Of a stretch of DNA of 64,000 nucleotides, positions 9,969 through 17,557 are shown piece by piece. The notes beneath the pieces were generated by a model. It ran no database searches, was not told the DNA's origin, and worked only from the letters and a program-made list of their open reading frames with translations. This stretch comes from Pseudomonas matsuisoli (GTDB lineage Bacteria; Pseudomonadota; Gammaproteobacteria; Pseudomonadales; Pseudomonadaceae). The DNA lies in assembly GCF_014647635.1 (NCBI RefSeq), contig NZ_BMPO01000002.1:372001-436000 (forward strand). The letters run 5' to 3'. Each line of letters begins with the position of its first letter. Within the stretch, counting starts at the first letter, position 1. The translations under genes and the position numbers were made by a program.

Positions 9969-10489
9969 AGGTCACCTTCACAGTGATGAAAGGGAAATTC
10001 GGTGCTGGCACTTCAAAACTCAACATGCGGGCCTGCAGCTTGCAAACCATTCGCTGCGATATTCGCAAGCATCTGAGGGGCGAAACGTACCAGAACGTTG
10101 TATGCGCGATCGTCGTTCGACCGGCTGGCTGGATTGTGCGCTCAAAAACTCCGTCGCGCTGCCAAAAATATGCATGACTCGATCAACTTTGTCCTTTTGC
10201 GAGTCAGGCTACTTCGACACGCATGTTGGCAAAGGTTCCGATGCGTTCCCAGGCGTATCGAGTAAAGAAATACGCTCTAGGCTGGTGGTTGAACCGATCG
10301 ATAGCCGGCGATCGAACTACATCAATGAAGATGTGGCCATTATCGAAACCTTTGCTTCACTATCAAAGATCAGCGCCGTTACCTTTGCATGACGTACGTG
10401 TTAAATCGACTGGCGTTATCAACGTGTGACGGAGGTCACATACTGATAATGTCGTTCTCGGCATAGCTATAAAACCCGGGAAGTCACCC
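9969..10489. other. 521-bp divergent intergenic region
   Basis: This is the divergent promoter region of the wecG-like gene and the GGDEF-EAL gene. The right end carries a perfect CRP/Vfr palindrome (separate entry). An open frame at 9838-10392 crosses it, but it has no ribosome binding site or recognisable protein features and I reject it. Confidence 0.5.
10425..10440 (+). promoter_or_regulatory. CRP/Vfr-type operator
   Basis: The sequence is TGTGA-N6-TCACA, a perfect match to both half-sites of the CRP/Vfr consensus, with a T after the right half as in Vfr sites. Its centre lies about 57 bases before the ATG at 10490. A TATAAA/TAGCTAT-like -10 at 10464-10473 would put the operator close to -41 (class II activation). 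This suggests cAMP-Vfr control of the c-di-GMP gene. Confidence 0.7.
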
Positions 10490-12430
10490 ATGAAGTCGAG
10501 ACCGCTCACGCACATTCGTCAGTTGCTCGAGGTACCGGCGGGCAATACGAAGCTGCTGGAAGCCCAATACCGAGCCTTGGCCCGCCAGCTTCCGCTCATG
10601 TATCTGGTGTTGCTGATCAACACTTGGGCCCTGGCGGCCACTCACCTTTATATAGCACCCGCATGGCTGACTCTCGGCGCACCTATCGTCATGACACTCG
10701 TCAGCGTGCTGCGGATGGTGCGGTGGTGGGGGCAGGCGAATGTCGTTCCGCCCGCAGATGAGATCGTCACCGCGCTAAAGCGCACGAATTCGCTGGCAAT
10801 CGTCGTGGCAGGAATTTTCACCGCGTGGTCGCTTTCACTATTTCCCTACGGTGGCGCCTACGACAAGGCCCATGTGGCGTTCTATATGTCGATCACGGTG
10901 ATCGTCTGCATTTTCTGCCTCATGCATCTGCGACCGGCCGCGCTGACAGCCACGCTGGTCGTCAACGTCGCCTTCATCGTATTTTTCGCATCCACCGGCA
11001 TTCCAACGTTTGTCGCGACGGCGCTGAACATTTTCCTTGTGTCCGTCGCAATGTTGATCGTCCTGGACAACCAGTATCGCGACTTCACGCGTCTTATTGA
11101 CATGCAGGTGCACGCCGAGGAGCTGAGCGAGCAGAATCTGGAATTGGCCAATCGCGACAGCCTCACCGGGCTACCTAACCGCCGGCATTTCTTCTCTCGA
11201 TTGAATGCGATCATCGACGCCGCCGACGCAGATTCGGCCCCTTTAGTTGCAGTAGGGGTGTTGGACCTCGATGGTTTCAAAGGAATCAACGACCTTTATG
11301 GGCATTCCGCGGGCGACAGTCTGCTGGCCGCCGTAGGTGGGCGACTCAAACCATTGGCGTCGGATACGGTCCTGCTGGCACGGCTGGGCGGGGATGAATT
11401 CGCGTTTCTCGTCACGAAGGTCGGCGCCAAGTCGGATCTAGCAGACCTCGCCCGGCAGATGCTGAGCGAGCTACAAGCAGCATTCAACGTGCTCGGTACC
11501 ACGGTACAGGTGGGCGCAACGATTGGTATCGCCACCTTTCCGGATACCGCGTTCAACTCAGCCGAGCTTTACGAACATGCCGACTACGCCCTTTACCAGG
11601 GTAAACGTCAGCAACCGGGATCATATTGCTTCTTTTCGGATGTTCACCGCGAACAGCTCAAACGCGATGCCTCGATAGAACACGCGTTGCGCAAAGCCGA
11701 CCTCGGGGAAGAGCTGCATATGGTGTACCAGCCCATCGTCAACTGCGACAGCGGCGAGACCGTCGCATTCGAAGCACTGGCGAGATGGCGTAGCCCTACG
11801 CTAGGTGATGTCCCGCCTGGGCAATTCATTCCGGTGGCCGAACGTACTGGCTTGATCGGCCGCCTGACCTTGCCGCTATTGGCACAGGCGCTGGATGTCG
11901 CCCAAAACTGGCCTGCACCCGTACGCCTTTCGTTCAACCTTTCGGCTCACGACGTCGGCTCGATGGAGCACGTGATGCGGATCGTCAACATGGTCGCCAG
12001 CAGCGGGTTTCCCCCTGATCGCATTGATTTCGAAATCACCGAGACCGCGATCATGCTCGATCTCGACCAGGTCCAGCGGGCGGTCCAAGAGTTCGGAAAG
12101 CTTGGTTGTGGCGTATCCCTGGATGATTTCGGTACGGGCTATTCGAGCTTGAGCCAGTTGCATGCGCTTGCGCTCACCAAGTTGAAGGTCGATCGAAGTT
12201 TCGTCACCGACATCCACTTAAAGCCATCCAGCTGCAAAATCGTGAAGTCGCTGGTGAAGCTTGCTGAAGACATGGACTTCGGCTGCATCATTGAGGGCGT
12301 CGAGACGCAAGAGGAGCTGCACATGCTCAAGACCCTGGGCTGTCAGCATGTCCAGGGATACTTGTTCAGTCGCCCGCTGAGCGCTGAGCAAACCGAAGCC
12401 TGGATCGCCAGGAACGCGGACGTCGGATAG
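10490..12430 (+). CDS. membrane GGDEF-EAL c-di-GMP turnover protein
   Basis: This 646-aa inner-membrane protein has about six hydrophobic segments (residues 35-195). A GGDEF domain follows, with an intact GGDEF motif at 300-304, DLDGFKGINDLYGH metal/base site and no canonical RxxD I-site, because the Asp is displaced by two residues. The EAL domain has intact EAL at 428-430, DDFGTGYSSL and EGVETQEEL. Both catalytic halves look competent, so it could make or degrade c-di-GMP, with the membrane region as sensor. It is monocistronic and converges on a small minus-strand gene 4 bp away. The CRP/Vfr site upstream suggests cAMP input into c-di-GMP signalling. Confidence 0.93.
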   Translation: MKSRPLTHIRQLLEVPAGNTKLLEAQYRALARQLPLMYLVLLINTWALAATHLYIAPAWLTLGAPIVMTLVSVLRMVRWWGQANVVPPADEIVTALKRTNSLAIVVAGIFTAWSLSLFPYGGAYDKAHVAFYMSITVIVCIFCLMHLRPAALTATLVVNVAFIVFFASTGIPTFVATALNIFLVSVAMLIVLDNQYRDFTRLIDMQVHAEELSEQNLELANRDSLTGLPNRRHFFSRLNAIIDAADADSAPLVAVGVLDLDGFKGINDLYGHSAGDSLLAAVGGRLKPLASDTVLLARLGGDEFAFLVTKVGAKSDLADLARQMLSELQAAFNVLGTTVQVGATIGIATFPDTAFNSAELYEHADYALYQGKRQQPGSYCFFSDVHREQLKRDASIEHALRKADLGEELHMVYQPIVNCDSGETVAFEALARWRSPTLGDVPPGQFIPVAERTGLIGRLTLPLLAQALDVAQNWPAPVRLSFNLSAHDVGSMEHVMRIVNMVASSGFPPDRIDFEITETAIMLDLDQVQRAVQEFGKLGCGVSLDDFGTGYSSLSQLHALALTKLKVDRSFVTDIHLKPSSCKIVKSLVKLAEDMDFGCIIEGVETQEELHMLKTLGCQHVQGYLFSRPLSAEQTEAWIARNADVG

Positions 12431-12434
12431 CGTG

Positions 12435-12734
12435 TTAACCGATGTTCCAGATGGCCACCACTGATCCGGCGGTCAATACCGCGCCTAGCACAGCGCAACC
12501 AATAAGCGCGCGGCCCTGCAAAGGATGTCGATCTCGGCCCGCATAGGCAGTCACGGCAGAAGTGATTAATCCCAGGCCAAGACCGATAGCCACCGCGTAG
12601 CGCAGCGCCAATGACCAAGAGCCGGCTTGCCAGAGAATTGCACCGATGACGAGCGTCAACAGCGCGGATGCGACGAGACTTTCCCGGAGGAGAACAAATA
12701 TTGATTCGCGCATCGTTCGATGAGTGAGGGACAT
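12435..12734 (-). CDS. small membrane protein, function unknown
   Basis: This 99-aa protein has three hydrophobic segments (about residues 10-30, 38-60 and 72-95) and no family I recognise by name. A start 10 codons upstream (12764) is possible, but the ATG at 12734 with a GGAAA-like site fits better. It ends 4 bp from the convergent GGDEF-EAL gene. Compact length and even hydrophobicity support a real inner-membrane protein. No function is proposed. Confidence 0.6.
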   Translation of the reverse strand: MSLTHRTMRESIFVLLRESLVASALLTLVIGAILWQAGSWSLALRYAVAIGLGLGLITSAVTAYAGRDRHPLQGRALIGCAVLGAVLTAGSVVAIWNIG

Positions 12735-12891
12735 TGGATTTCCAGTTGAAATGAAGCCACTCATTCTAGACGCAGCAGTGGCGTTAATACCTCCTTACAT
12801 TTCCAGCGCTGAAAGCACACGTATGCCTGCAACTACTGCAGTTTTCGAACGATCAACTTTCCCGGACCCTTCACCCAGCAGAGGACATTCC

Positions 12892-13707
12892 ATGGCTATC
12901 GCACACAAAGGCCTGCTCGTCGCGTCATTCGTTACGTTGGCTTTGAGCGTTGCGGATTGGGCGCAGGCTGCAGATCAACCCTACGTTCCCAAGGTCGGGC
13001 AGGGCGGCAAGGACGTGGTTTGGGTGCCAACATCGCAAGCGGTGGTGGACCAAATGCTAGACATGGCCGGATTGACCCCAGATGACAAACTCGTGGATTT
13101 AGGGTCTGGCGACGGGATCACCGTGATCTCTGCCGCGAAACGCGGTGCGATGGCCCGAGGAATCGAATACAACCCCGACATGGTCGCGCTTTCAAAACAA
13201 AACGCTGAAAAGGCGGGCGTATCCGAACGTGCTTCATTCGATGAGGCGGACATCTTCGAATCGGACTTCTCCGACGCGAACGTCGTTACGATGTTCTTGT
13301 TGCCGGATCTCAACGTGCGCCTACGTCCTAAGCTGCTAGATATGGAACCGGGAACCCGAATCGTCACCAACTCCTTCACGATGGACGACTGGCAGCCAGA
13401 CGACTCGACTCAGGTGCAGAATTGCGCGTCGTACTGCTATGTCTACAAATGGGTAGTGCCGGCAAAGGTCGGCGGCAGTTGGAACCTGGGGGATCAGCAA
13501 CTCGTGCTTACCCAGCGTTATCAATTGCTGGAAGGCAATCTTGAAGGCGCGGACGCAAGCACCCCGATCACCGAAGCCCGTGTAGACGGTAAGCGCGTCA
13601 GCTTCACTGCCAATGGCCACCACTACGTTGGCGAGGTAGAGGGCACCACGATGCGTGGTACCGTCGATGAGTCCGAAGAGTGGACCGCGACCTTCGTGGA
13701 AAGCTGA
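12892..13707 (+). CDS. SAM-dependent methyltransferase with export signal
   Basis: This 271-aa protein has a class I methyltransferase core. Motif I is VDLGSGDG (about residues 69-76), followed by an acidic motif II (GIEYNPDM) and a DADIFE-like motif III. It is preceded by a clear Sec-type signal peptide: MAIAHKG, a hydrophobic core, then the cleavage-like AQA-AD near residue 25. I chose the ATG at 12892 because GAGGA lies just upstream; the longer frame starting at 12724 has no such site. The region after the methyltransferase core carries a beta-rich C-terminal domain of about 90 residues. Substrate is unknown. Periplasmic location would be odd, since SAM is cytosolic (see findings). Confidence 0.8.
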   Translation: MAIAHKGLLVASFVTLALSVADWAQAADQPYVPKVGQGGKDVVWVPTSQAVVDQMLDMAGLTPDDKLVDLGSGDGITVISAAKRGAMARGIEYNPDMVALSKQNAEKAGVSERASFDEADIFESDFSDANVVTMFLLPDLNVRLRPKLLDMEPGTRIVTNSFTMDDWQPDDSTQVQNCASYCYVYKWVVPAKVGGSWNLGDQQLVLTQRYQLLEGNLEGADASTPITEARVDGKRVSFTANGHHYVGEVEGTTMRGTVDESEEWTATFVES

Positions 13708-13758
13708 GCGGCATCGAACACGGTAGGGATATGCGCCAAGGGCAGGGCACGTGAACGA

Positions 13759-14811
13759 TCAGTGACCGAGCAGTGCTTTCAGTTCGCTGGGTACGAGGCC
13801 CGTCCAGCGCTTGAACGAACGCCGGAAATTGGTGATGTCATTGAACCCTAATTGCTGAGCGACCTCGTCGTTCGAAAGGCCTTTGACCTGGTACAGATGA
13901 ACGGCCAGGTCTCGCCTGGCCAAGTCGAGCTGCTCCTGAAAACTGGTGCCGTGCTTGGCGAGGCGCCGTTTGAGTGACGCGGGGCTGACCGCGAACGCGG
14001 CTGCAACGCGTTCCAAGCTCAAAGGCTGCCGTATCTGACGCGTCAGGTGCTCGTTCAATTCGTCCAGAAAACTCGCGGCCCATCCCCACGTGAGAAGCTG
14101 ATCGTCACACGTCTGCCGAGCCACCCGGCCTCCGGTCGACCCGGCATGGGGCCAGGGACGTAGTAAGTGCGCTCTTGGCAGACTCATTACCGTTGAAGGG
14201 CGGCCGAAAGCGACGTTATCACTGAGGTGTACCCAGTACTGTTCGACGTGGGAAGGTTCTGCGTACGCGAATTCGAACCGCCACGGCAAGCGCTCCATCT
14301 GTTGTCGCCTTGCCAAGGCGACAACAGCGGTCATCGCGCTTTCTAGAAGAAACGCGTTGCTGTCATTCTCCCCGCAGCTGAAACGCCAATAAAGATGCAG
14401 GTATTGCTCGTCGAAATGCATGACGGGCGTGAGCAGCGGTGAGAGCAGCGCACGGTAAGCCTTGATGTGTTCGAGCGCCTGAAGCAGGTGGTCGGCTTGC
14501 TCGAGTACGTCGCTCGCGGCACCGTAATGGCCCGGCCACAAGCGCTGCCCGAAGAGAAAAGGGGTGTCAGCAGCCGGCAGCAGCCGACGGGTATTTTCGA
14601 CCAACTGAAGGAATTGACGCGGACTTATCTGCGCGCGGCCGGTCATGACGTCCTCGTAGAACAAGCCACAACCACGCAACAAGCGGTGCGTGTCGATATT
14701 CCTGGAGCGTGCCAGATCGATCAGCACCGCGGGGAGATGATGAGCCGCGACGAAGCGGCTGTCGCACTCATACCCGGCTTCGGGGGCCTCCCGCAGGGCC
14801 GTCAAGCGCAT
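13759..14811 (-). CDS. AraC-family regulator, OruR/ArgR-like architecture
   Basis: This 350-aa protein has an N-terminal arabinose-binding-type domain of the PF12625 kind (about residues 25-210) and a C-terminal double helix-turn-helix. The DNA-binding part includes LERVAAAFAVSPASLKRRL and the signature DEVAQQLGFNDITNFRRSFKRWTG. It is third in a minus-strand set behind the phosphatase and GGDEF genes; its ATG overlaps the GGDEF stop by 10 bases, so it is probably cotranscribed. Targets are unknown. Context suggests control connected to phosphate or c-di-GMP. It converges with the methyltransferase gene. Confidence 0.9.
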   Translation of the reverse strand: MRLTALREAPEAGYECDSRFVAAHHLPAVLIDLARSRNIDTHRLLRGCGLFYEDVMTGRAQISPRQFLQLVENTRRLLPAADTPFLFGQRLWPGHYGAASDVLEQADHLLQALEHIKAYRALLSPLLTPVMHFDEQYLHLYWRFSCGENDSNAFLLESAMTAVVALARRQQMERLPWRFEFAYAEPSHVEQYWVHLSDNVAFGRPSTVMSLPRAHLLRPWPHAGSTGGRVARQTCDDQLLTWGWAASFLDELNEHLTRQIRQPLSLERVAAAFAVSPASLKRRLAKHGTSFQEQLDLARRDLAVHLYQVKGLSNDEVAQQLGFNDITNFRRSFKRWTGLVPSELKALLGH

Positions 14812-15716
14812 TGAGCCGTTCTCGGCTTCGCTTTCGCTAGGCCCATGTTCAGTCGCTTGAGCAACTGATCTTCGTCTTCGTTCAACGCCATGACGGTGGC
14901 CACGGTGGCCGATAAATGAAGGCGCTCGCCATGGCGGACGGTTCGATGTGCCAGCGCAGCGATGCTTTGCTGAAGTTCTTCCGCGATGCCGAGCGCCTGA
15001 TGTTCACCGGTATTGGGCAGTACCGCGACGAAGCGGTCGCCTGCCAGGCGACACAGTACGTCCTGTTGCCGAAGGTTCATCAACAGCAACTGGGCAACGC
15101 CCTGCAGAACCTGATCCCCCTCGTCCTGGCCGTAACGCACGTTGATCTCATTGAAGTCATCAAGATCGATCGCCACGAGCGAAAGGGGTTGCTGTTCCTT
15201 CGTCGACATATCCAAGGCTTGGGCGAGATGCTGTTTTAGGTACTGCGCTCCCGCGAGTGGCGTCAGATTGTCGAACAAGCGGTATTCACGAAACAGTCGT
15301 TCGCGCTTGCTCATTTGAGCGCTGATGGCTTGCTGTTCGCGATGCAGGTGGAACATGCCGAAGGTGAGTAACAGCATACCGACCGGCATTGGCGCGGTTT
15401 CCAGCCAATTGTCCCAGACCGCTTCAGGCGCCAGTCGAATGAACTCGTCCAACACGTCCATCCACATCGCGAAGCACATGCAACAGAGCCCGAGTGAGAG
15501 TAGCCGGGTCACACGTCCAGCAGGCCGCGCCCTGAGCAGCATGATCAGCCAGCCGAATAGAATGACTGCCGTTCCCCCTTCGCCGGCGACGTCCATCCAA
15601 TTGATCTCGGGCCAGTATTTGATATCGCCTGCCGCCAGGTAGATTTGCAGGCCGATGTTGCCCGCGCCAAATAGGCCGACCAACGTCCAGCTATGCATTT
15701 TCAAGAACGATCTCAT
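14802..15716 (-). CDS. membrane protein with degenerate GGDEF domain
   Basis: This 304-aa protein starts at the ATG at 15716, which has GGAGAT upstream; the frame is open 19 codons further. It has about four N-terminal transmembrane segments (residues 10-125) and a C-terminal GGDEF-family domain whose signature reads AGDRF at 225-229 instead of GG(D/E)EF. The product-binding I-site RxxD is kept (RQQD at 216-219). The second signature residue (G to A) and fourth residue (E to R) are altered, so diguanylate cyclase activity is doubtful, and a c-di-GMP receptor role is more likely. It sits between a phosphatase gene and an AraC gene, which suggests coupling of phosphate starvation to signalling. 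Confidence 0.88.
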   Translation of the reverse strand: MRSFLKMHSWTLVGLFGAGNIGLQIYLAAGDIKYWPEINWMDVAGEGGTAVILFGWLIMLLRARPAGRVTRLLSLGLCCMCFAMWMDVLDEFIRLAPEAVWDNWLETAPMPVGMLLLTFGMFHLHREQQAISAQMSKRERLFREYRLFDNLTPLAGAQYLKQHLAQALDMSTKEQQPLSLVAIDLDDFNEINVRYGQDEGDQVLQGVAQLLLMNLRQQDVLCRLAGDRFVAVLPNTGEHQALGIAEELQQSIAALAHRTVRHGERLHLSATVATVMALNEDEDQLLKRLNMGLAKAKPRTAQCA

Positions 15717-15788
15717 GGGTATCTCCGGCAGGCGAAGGGCGGGCGTGCCGAGCATGCCCGCCCAATATCTCAATAAGATGACGAAGAT

Positions 15789-17189
15789 CTATTTGCCGCG
15801 TGCGGTACAGGGCAGCCCGTCCGGGCCGCTTTCGCCACGACAGACGCGTTCATCGAACGTATCGCCCTCTATCTCATGCAAGCGATTGCGGCCATCTTCG
15901 GTCCGTACGATGTCAAACGCGTCGTAGAGAACGCCATTCACTGCGTAGGCGCGCACTTTCAGGCGATCCGTTTCCACCTCGACGGTCTGATAGAGCTGCG
16001 TATCTTCGGCGACACGGTCGGGCTGGCGTTGTGCGCGGTCATTGAGGCCATACATTTTCGAGCCGGTCACTGACACCATGTAGACCGGACCCACCGCTTC
16101 GTCGGCCTGACGTGCTTTGGAGCTGGCCTTGCGCCCGGACTCGTCCGTTAGGCGGCTGTAGCAATGGTCGTGTCCTTGTAGGACAAGGTCTACACGGTAC
16201 TGATCGAACAAAGGCTGCCAGGCTTCCTTCAGCTCCGTGGTGTCCTCCGGTCGTGCGCAGGTATAGATCGGTTGGTGCATGACCACCACATTCCAGCGAG
16301 CGTTGCTCGACTGCAGCGTCTGCTCGAGCCAAGCCGTTTGCGCGTCCATGCTACCTAGATCGATTGCAGACGTGCCGTCCAGCACAATGAAGCGCACCCC
16401 TTGGTAATCCGTGAAGTACGTCGTATCGCCCAACCCCTCGACGCCATTGGGAGGTGTGGTGAACTGCAGCGGGTAGTGCGGACCAAGCAGGCGCGTTTCT
16501 TCGCCATTGGGAAGAAAATGATCCACGTATTCGTGGTTGCCGGCTGCCGTCAATTGCGGAATTGCCGAGAGTGCAAACCCGCCGGCCTGGTTCCACTCAC
16601 CCCACTCATCGTCATGGACAAGGTCATCGCGTTGCGAAACGAGATCGCCGGCGTGAACCATCAGTGCCGGGCGCGCAATGCTTTGCAGCGCTTGCCGGAT
16701 CGTGCGCGAGCCGACCGCAAGAATGTCGTTCTGGGTATCACCCAGATAGATGAAGGCGAATGGCGCCGCCGTCGCTTTGGCGGTTCGGAACTGATGCCAT
16801 TCGCTCCAGCCGGCACTGCCTTTTACTCGGTAGGCGTAAGGCGTATCGGGCGTGAGGCCTTCGAGGCGGACCTGATGGTAGAGCGCGGAGCCATTTTCAG
16901 TATCGAGTCGGTGGCTGCTGCCGGAAAGACGTTCGACACGCGCCACGACGTTAGGCCCGGCAATGGCTGGACCATACTGCAGCTCCGCAGTGGGCTGATC
17001 GATAGCGGTGCGAAACGCGACGCCCATTTCGGTCGCCGGATCGGCACCGGGGGTCAGCACCACGCGATCAGGTAACACGCCGGCTGCGTAAGGAACGCCC
17101 GGCGAATGGGGTGGCGCTGCCGTGGCCGAAGCCATTGCGCAAAACGGCATCGCCGAAATCATCGTCGTGAGTAACAGTGAACGGTACAT
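15789..17189 (-). CDS. exported purple-acid-phosphatase-like metallophosphoesterase
   Basis: This 466-aa protein starts with a signal peptide (MYRSLLLTTMISAMPFCAMASATAA). An N-terminal fibronectin-III-like domain as in purple acid phosphatases covers about residues 35-125, and the calcineurin-type core follows. Metal-binding motifs in order are YLGDTQND, HAGDLV, AGNHEY, VVMHQP and QGHDHCY, so all five blocks are present. It probably hydrolyses phosphomonoesters in the periplasm or outside the cell. A PhoB-like box lies 59 bp upstream. It diverges from the phytate operon and could act on the lower inositol phosphates that phytase produces (inference). Confidence 0.92.
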   Translation of the reverse strand: MYRSLLLTTMISAMPFCAMASATAAPPHSPGVPYAAGVLPDRVVLTPGADPATEMGVAFRTAIDQPTAELQYGPAIAGPNVVARVERLSGSSHRLDTENGSALYHQVRLEGLTPDTPYAYRVKGSAGWSEWHQFRTAKATAAPFAFIYLGDTQNDILAVGSRTIRQALQSIARPALMVHAGDLVSQRDDLVHDDEWGEWNQAGGFALSAIPQLTAAGNHEYVDHFLPNGEETRLLGPHYPLQFTTPPNGVEGLGDTTYFTDYQGVRFIVLDGTSAIDLGSMDAQTAWLEQTLQSSNARWNVVVMHQPIYTCARPEDTTELKEAWQPLFDQYRVDLVLQGHDHCYSRLTDESGRKASSKARQADEAVGPVYMVSVTGSKMYGLNDRAQRQPDRVAEDTQLYQTVEVETDRLKVRAYAVNGVLYDAFDIVRTEDGRNRLHEIEGDTFDERVCRGESGPDGLPCTARGK

Positions 17190-17247
17190 CTGGCTGTCCT
17201 TGTTGGCATTCTTTGAGAAGCGTGCGGCGCCAAGGAAACAAACGAGA

Positions 17248-17265
17248 ATGACGGTTCGGTGACAT
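17248..17265 (-). promoter_or_regulatory. PhoB box upstream of phosphatase
   Basis: On the minus strand this reads ATGTCAC-CGAA-CCGTCAT: two 7-mers resembling CTGTCAT/C spaced by 4 bases, the 11-bp periodicity of a PhoB box. It lies 59 bp before the phosphatase start, a usual activator distance. Confidence 0.6.
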
Positions 17266-17473
17266 CCGAGGGGGTCAATTCAGCTCAGGGAAGCTGAAAA
17301 GAAATCCCGTGTTTTTAAGGGGATTTTAAGTTTCTCCCCCTCTGTAACGGGGTTCTTGCAGTACTAAAGGGCAGGGGGCGAATGTCTTGGCATCACGCAG
17401 GCGAGGTCTTTTCAGCTCAGATCGGGTGAAAACCGGGCTGAAACCCGGGCTTAGATAGCGATGATTCCCAAAG

Positions 17474-17491
17474 GCGTCATGTAAGTGCCAC
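17474..17491 (+). promoter_or_regulatory. weak PhoB box upstream of phytate receptor
   Basis: The sequence reads GCGTCAT-GTAA-GTGCCAC, two imperfect CTGTCAT/C-like 7-mers in the 11-bp repeat spacing, about 67 bp before the receptor start. The match is weaker than the box facing the phosphatase. Confidence 0.4.
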
Positions 17492-17557
17492 AAAGGGTTT
17501 TTACCTTCCGCTCCCATTCCTGGTGTCGCCAGGGACCATTCAAGGGAGGGGATCACC

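Larger units (their letters stand above)
17190..17557. other. divergent promoter region, phosphatase / phytate operon
   Basis: This 368-bp spacer separates two divergent phosphate-related operons. It contains one PhoB-like box pointing each way (separate entries) and a GC inverted repeat (CCGGG..CCCGG near 17430-17450). I see no gene in it. Confidence 0.6.
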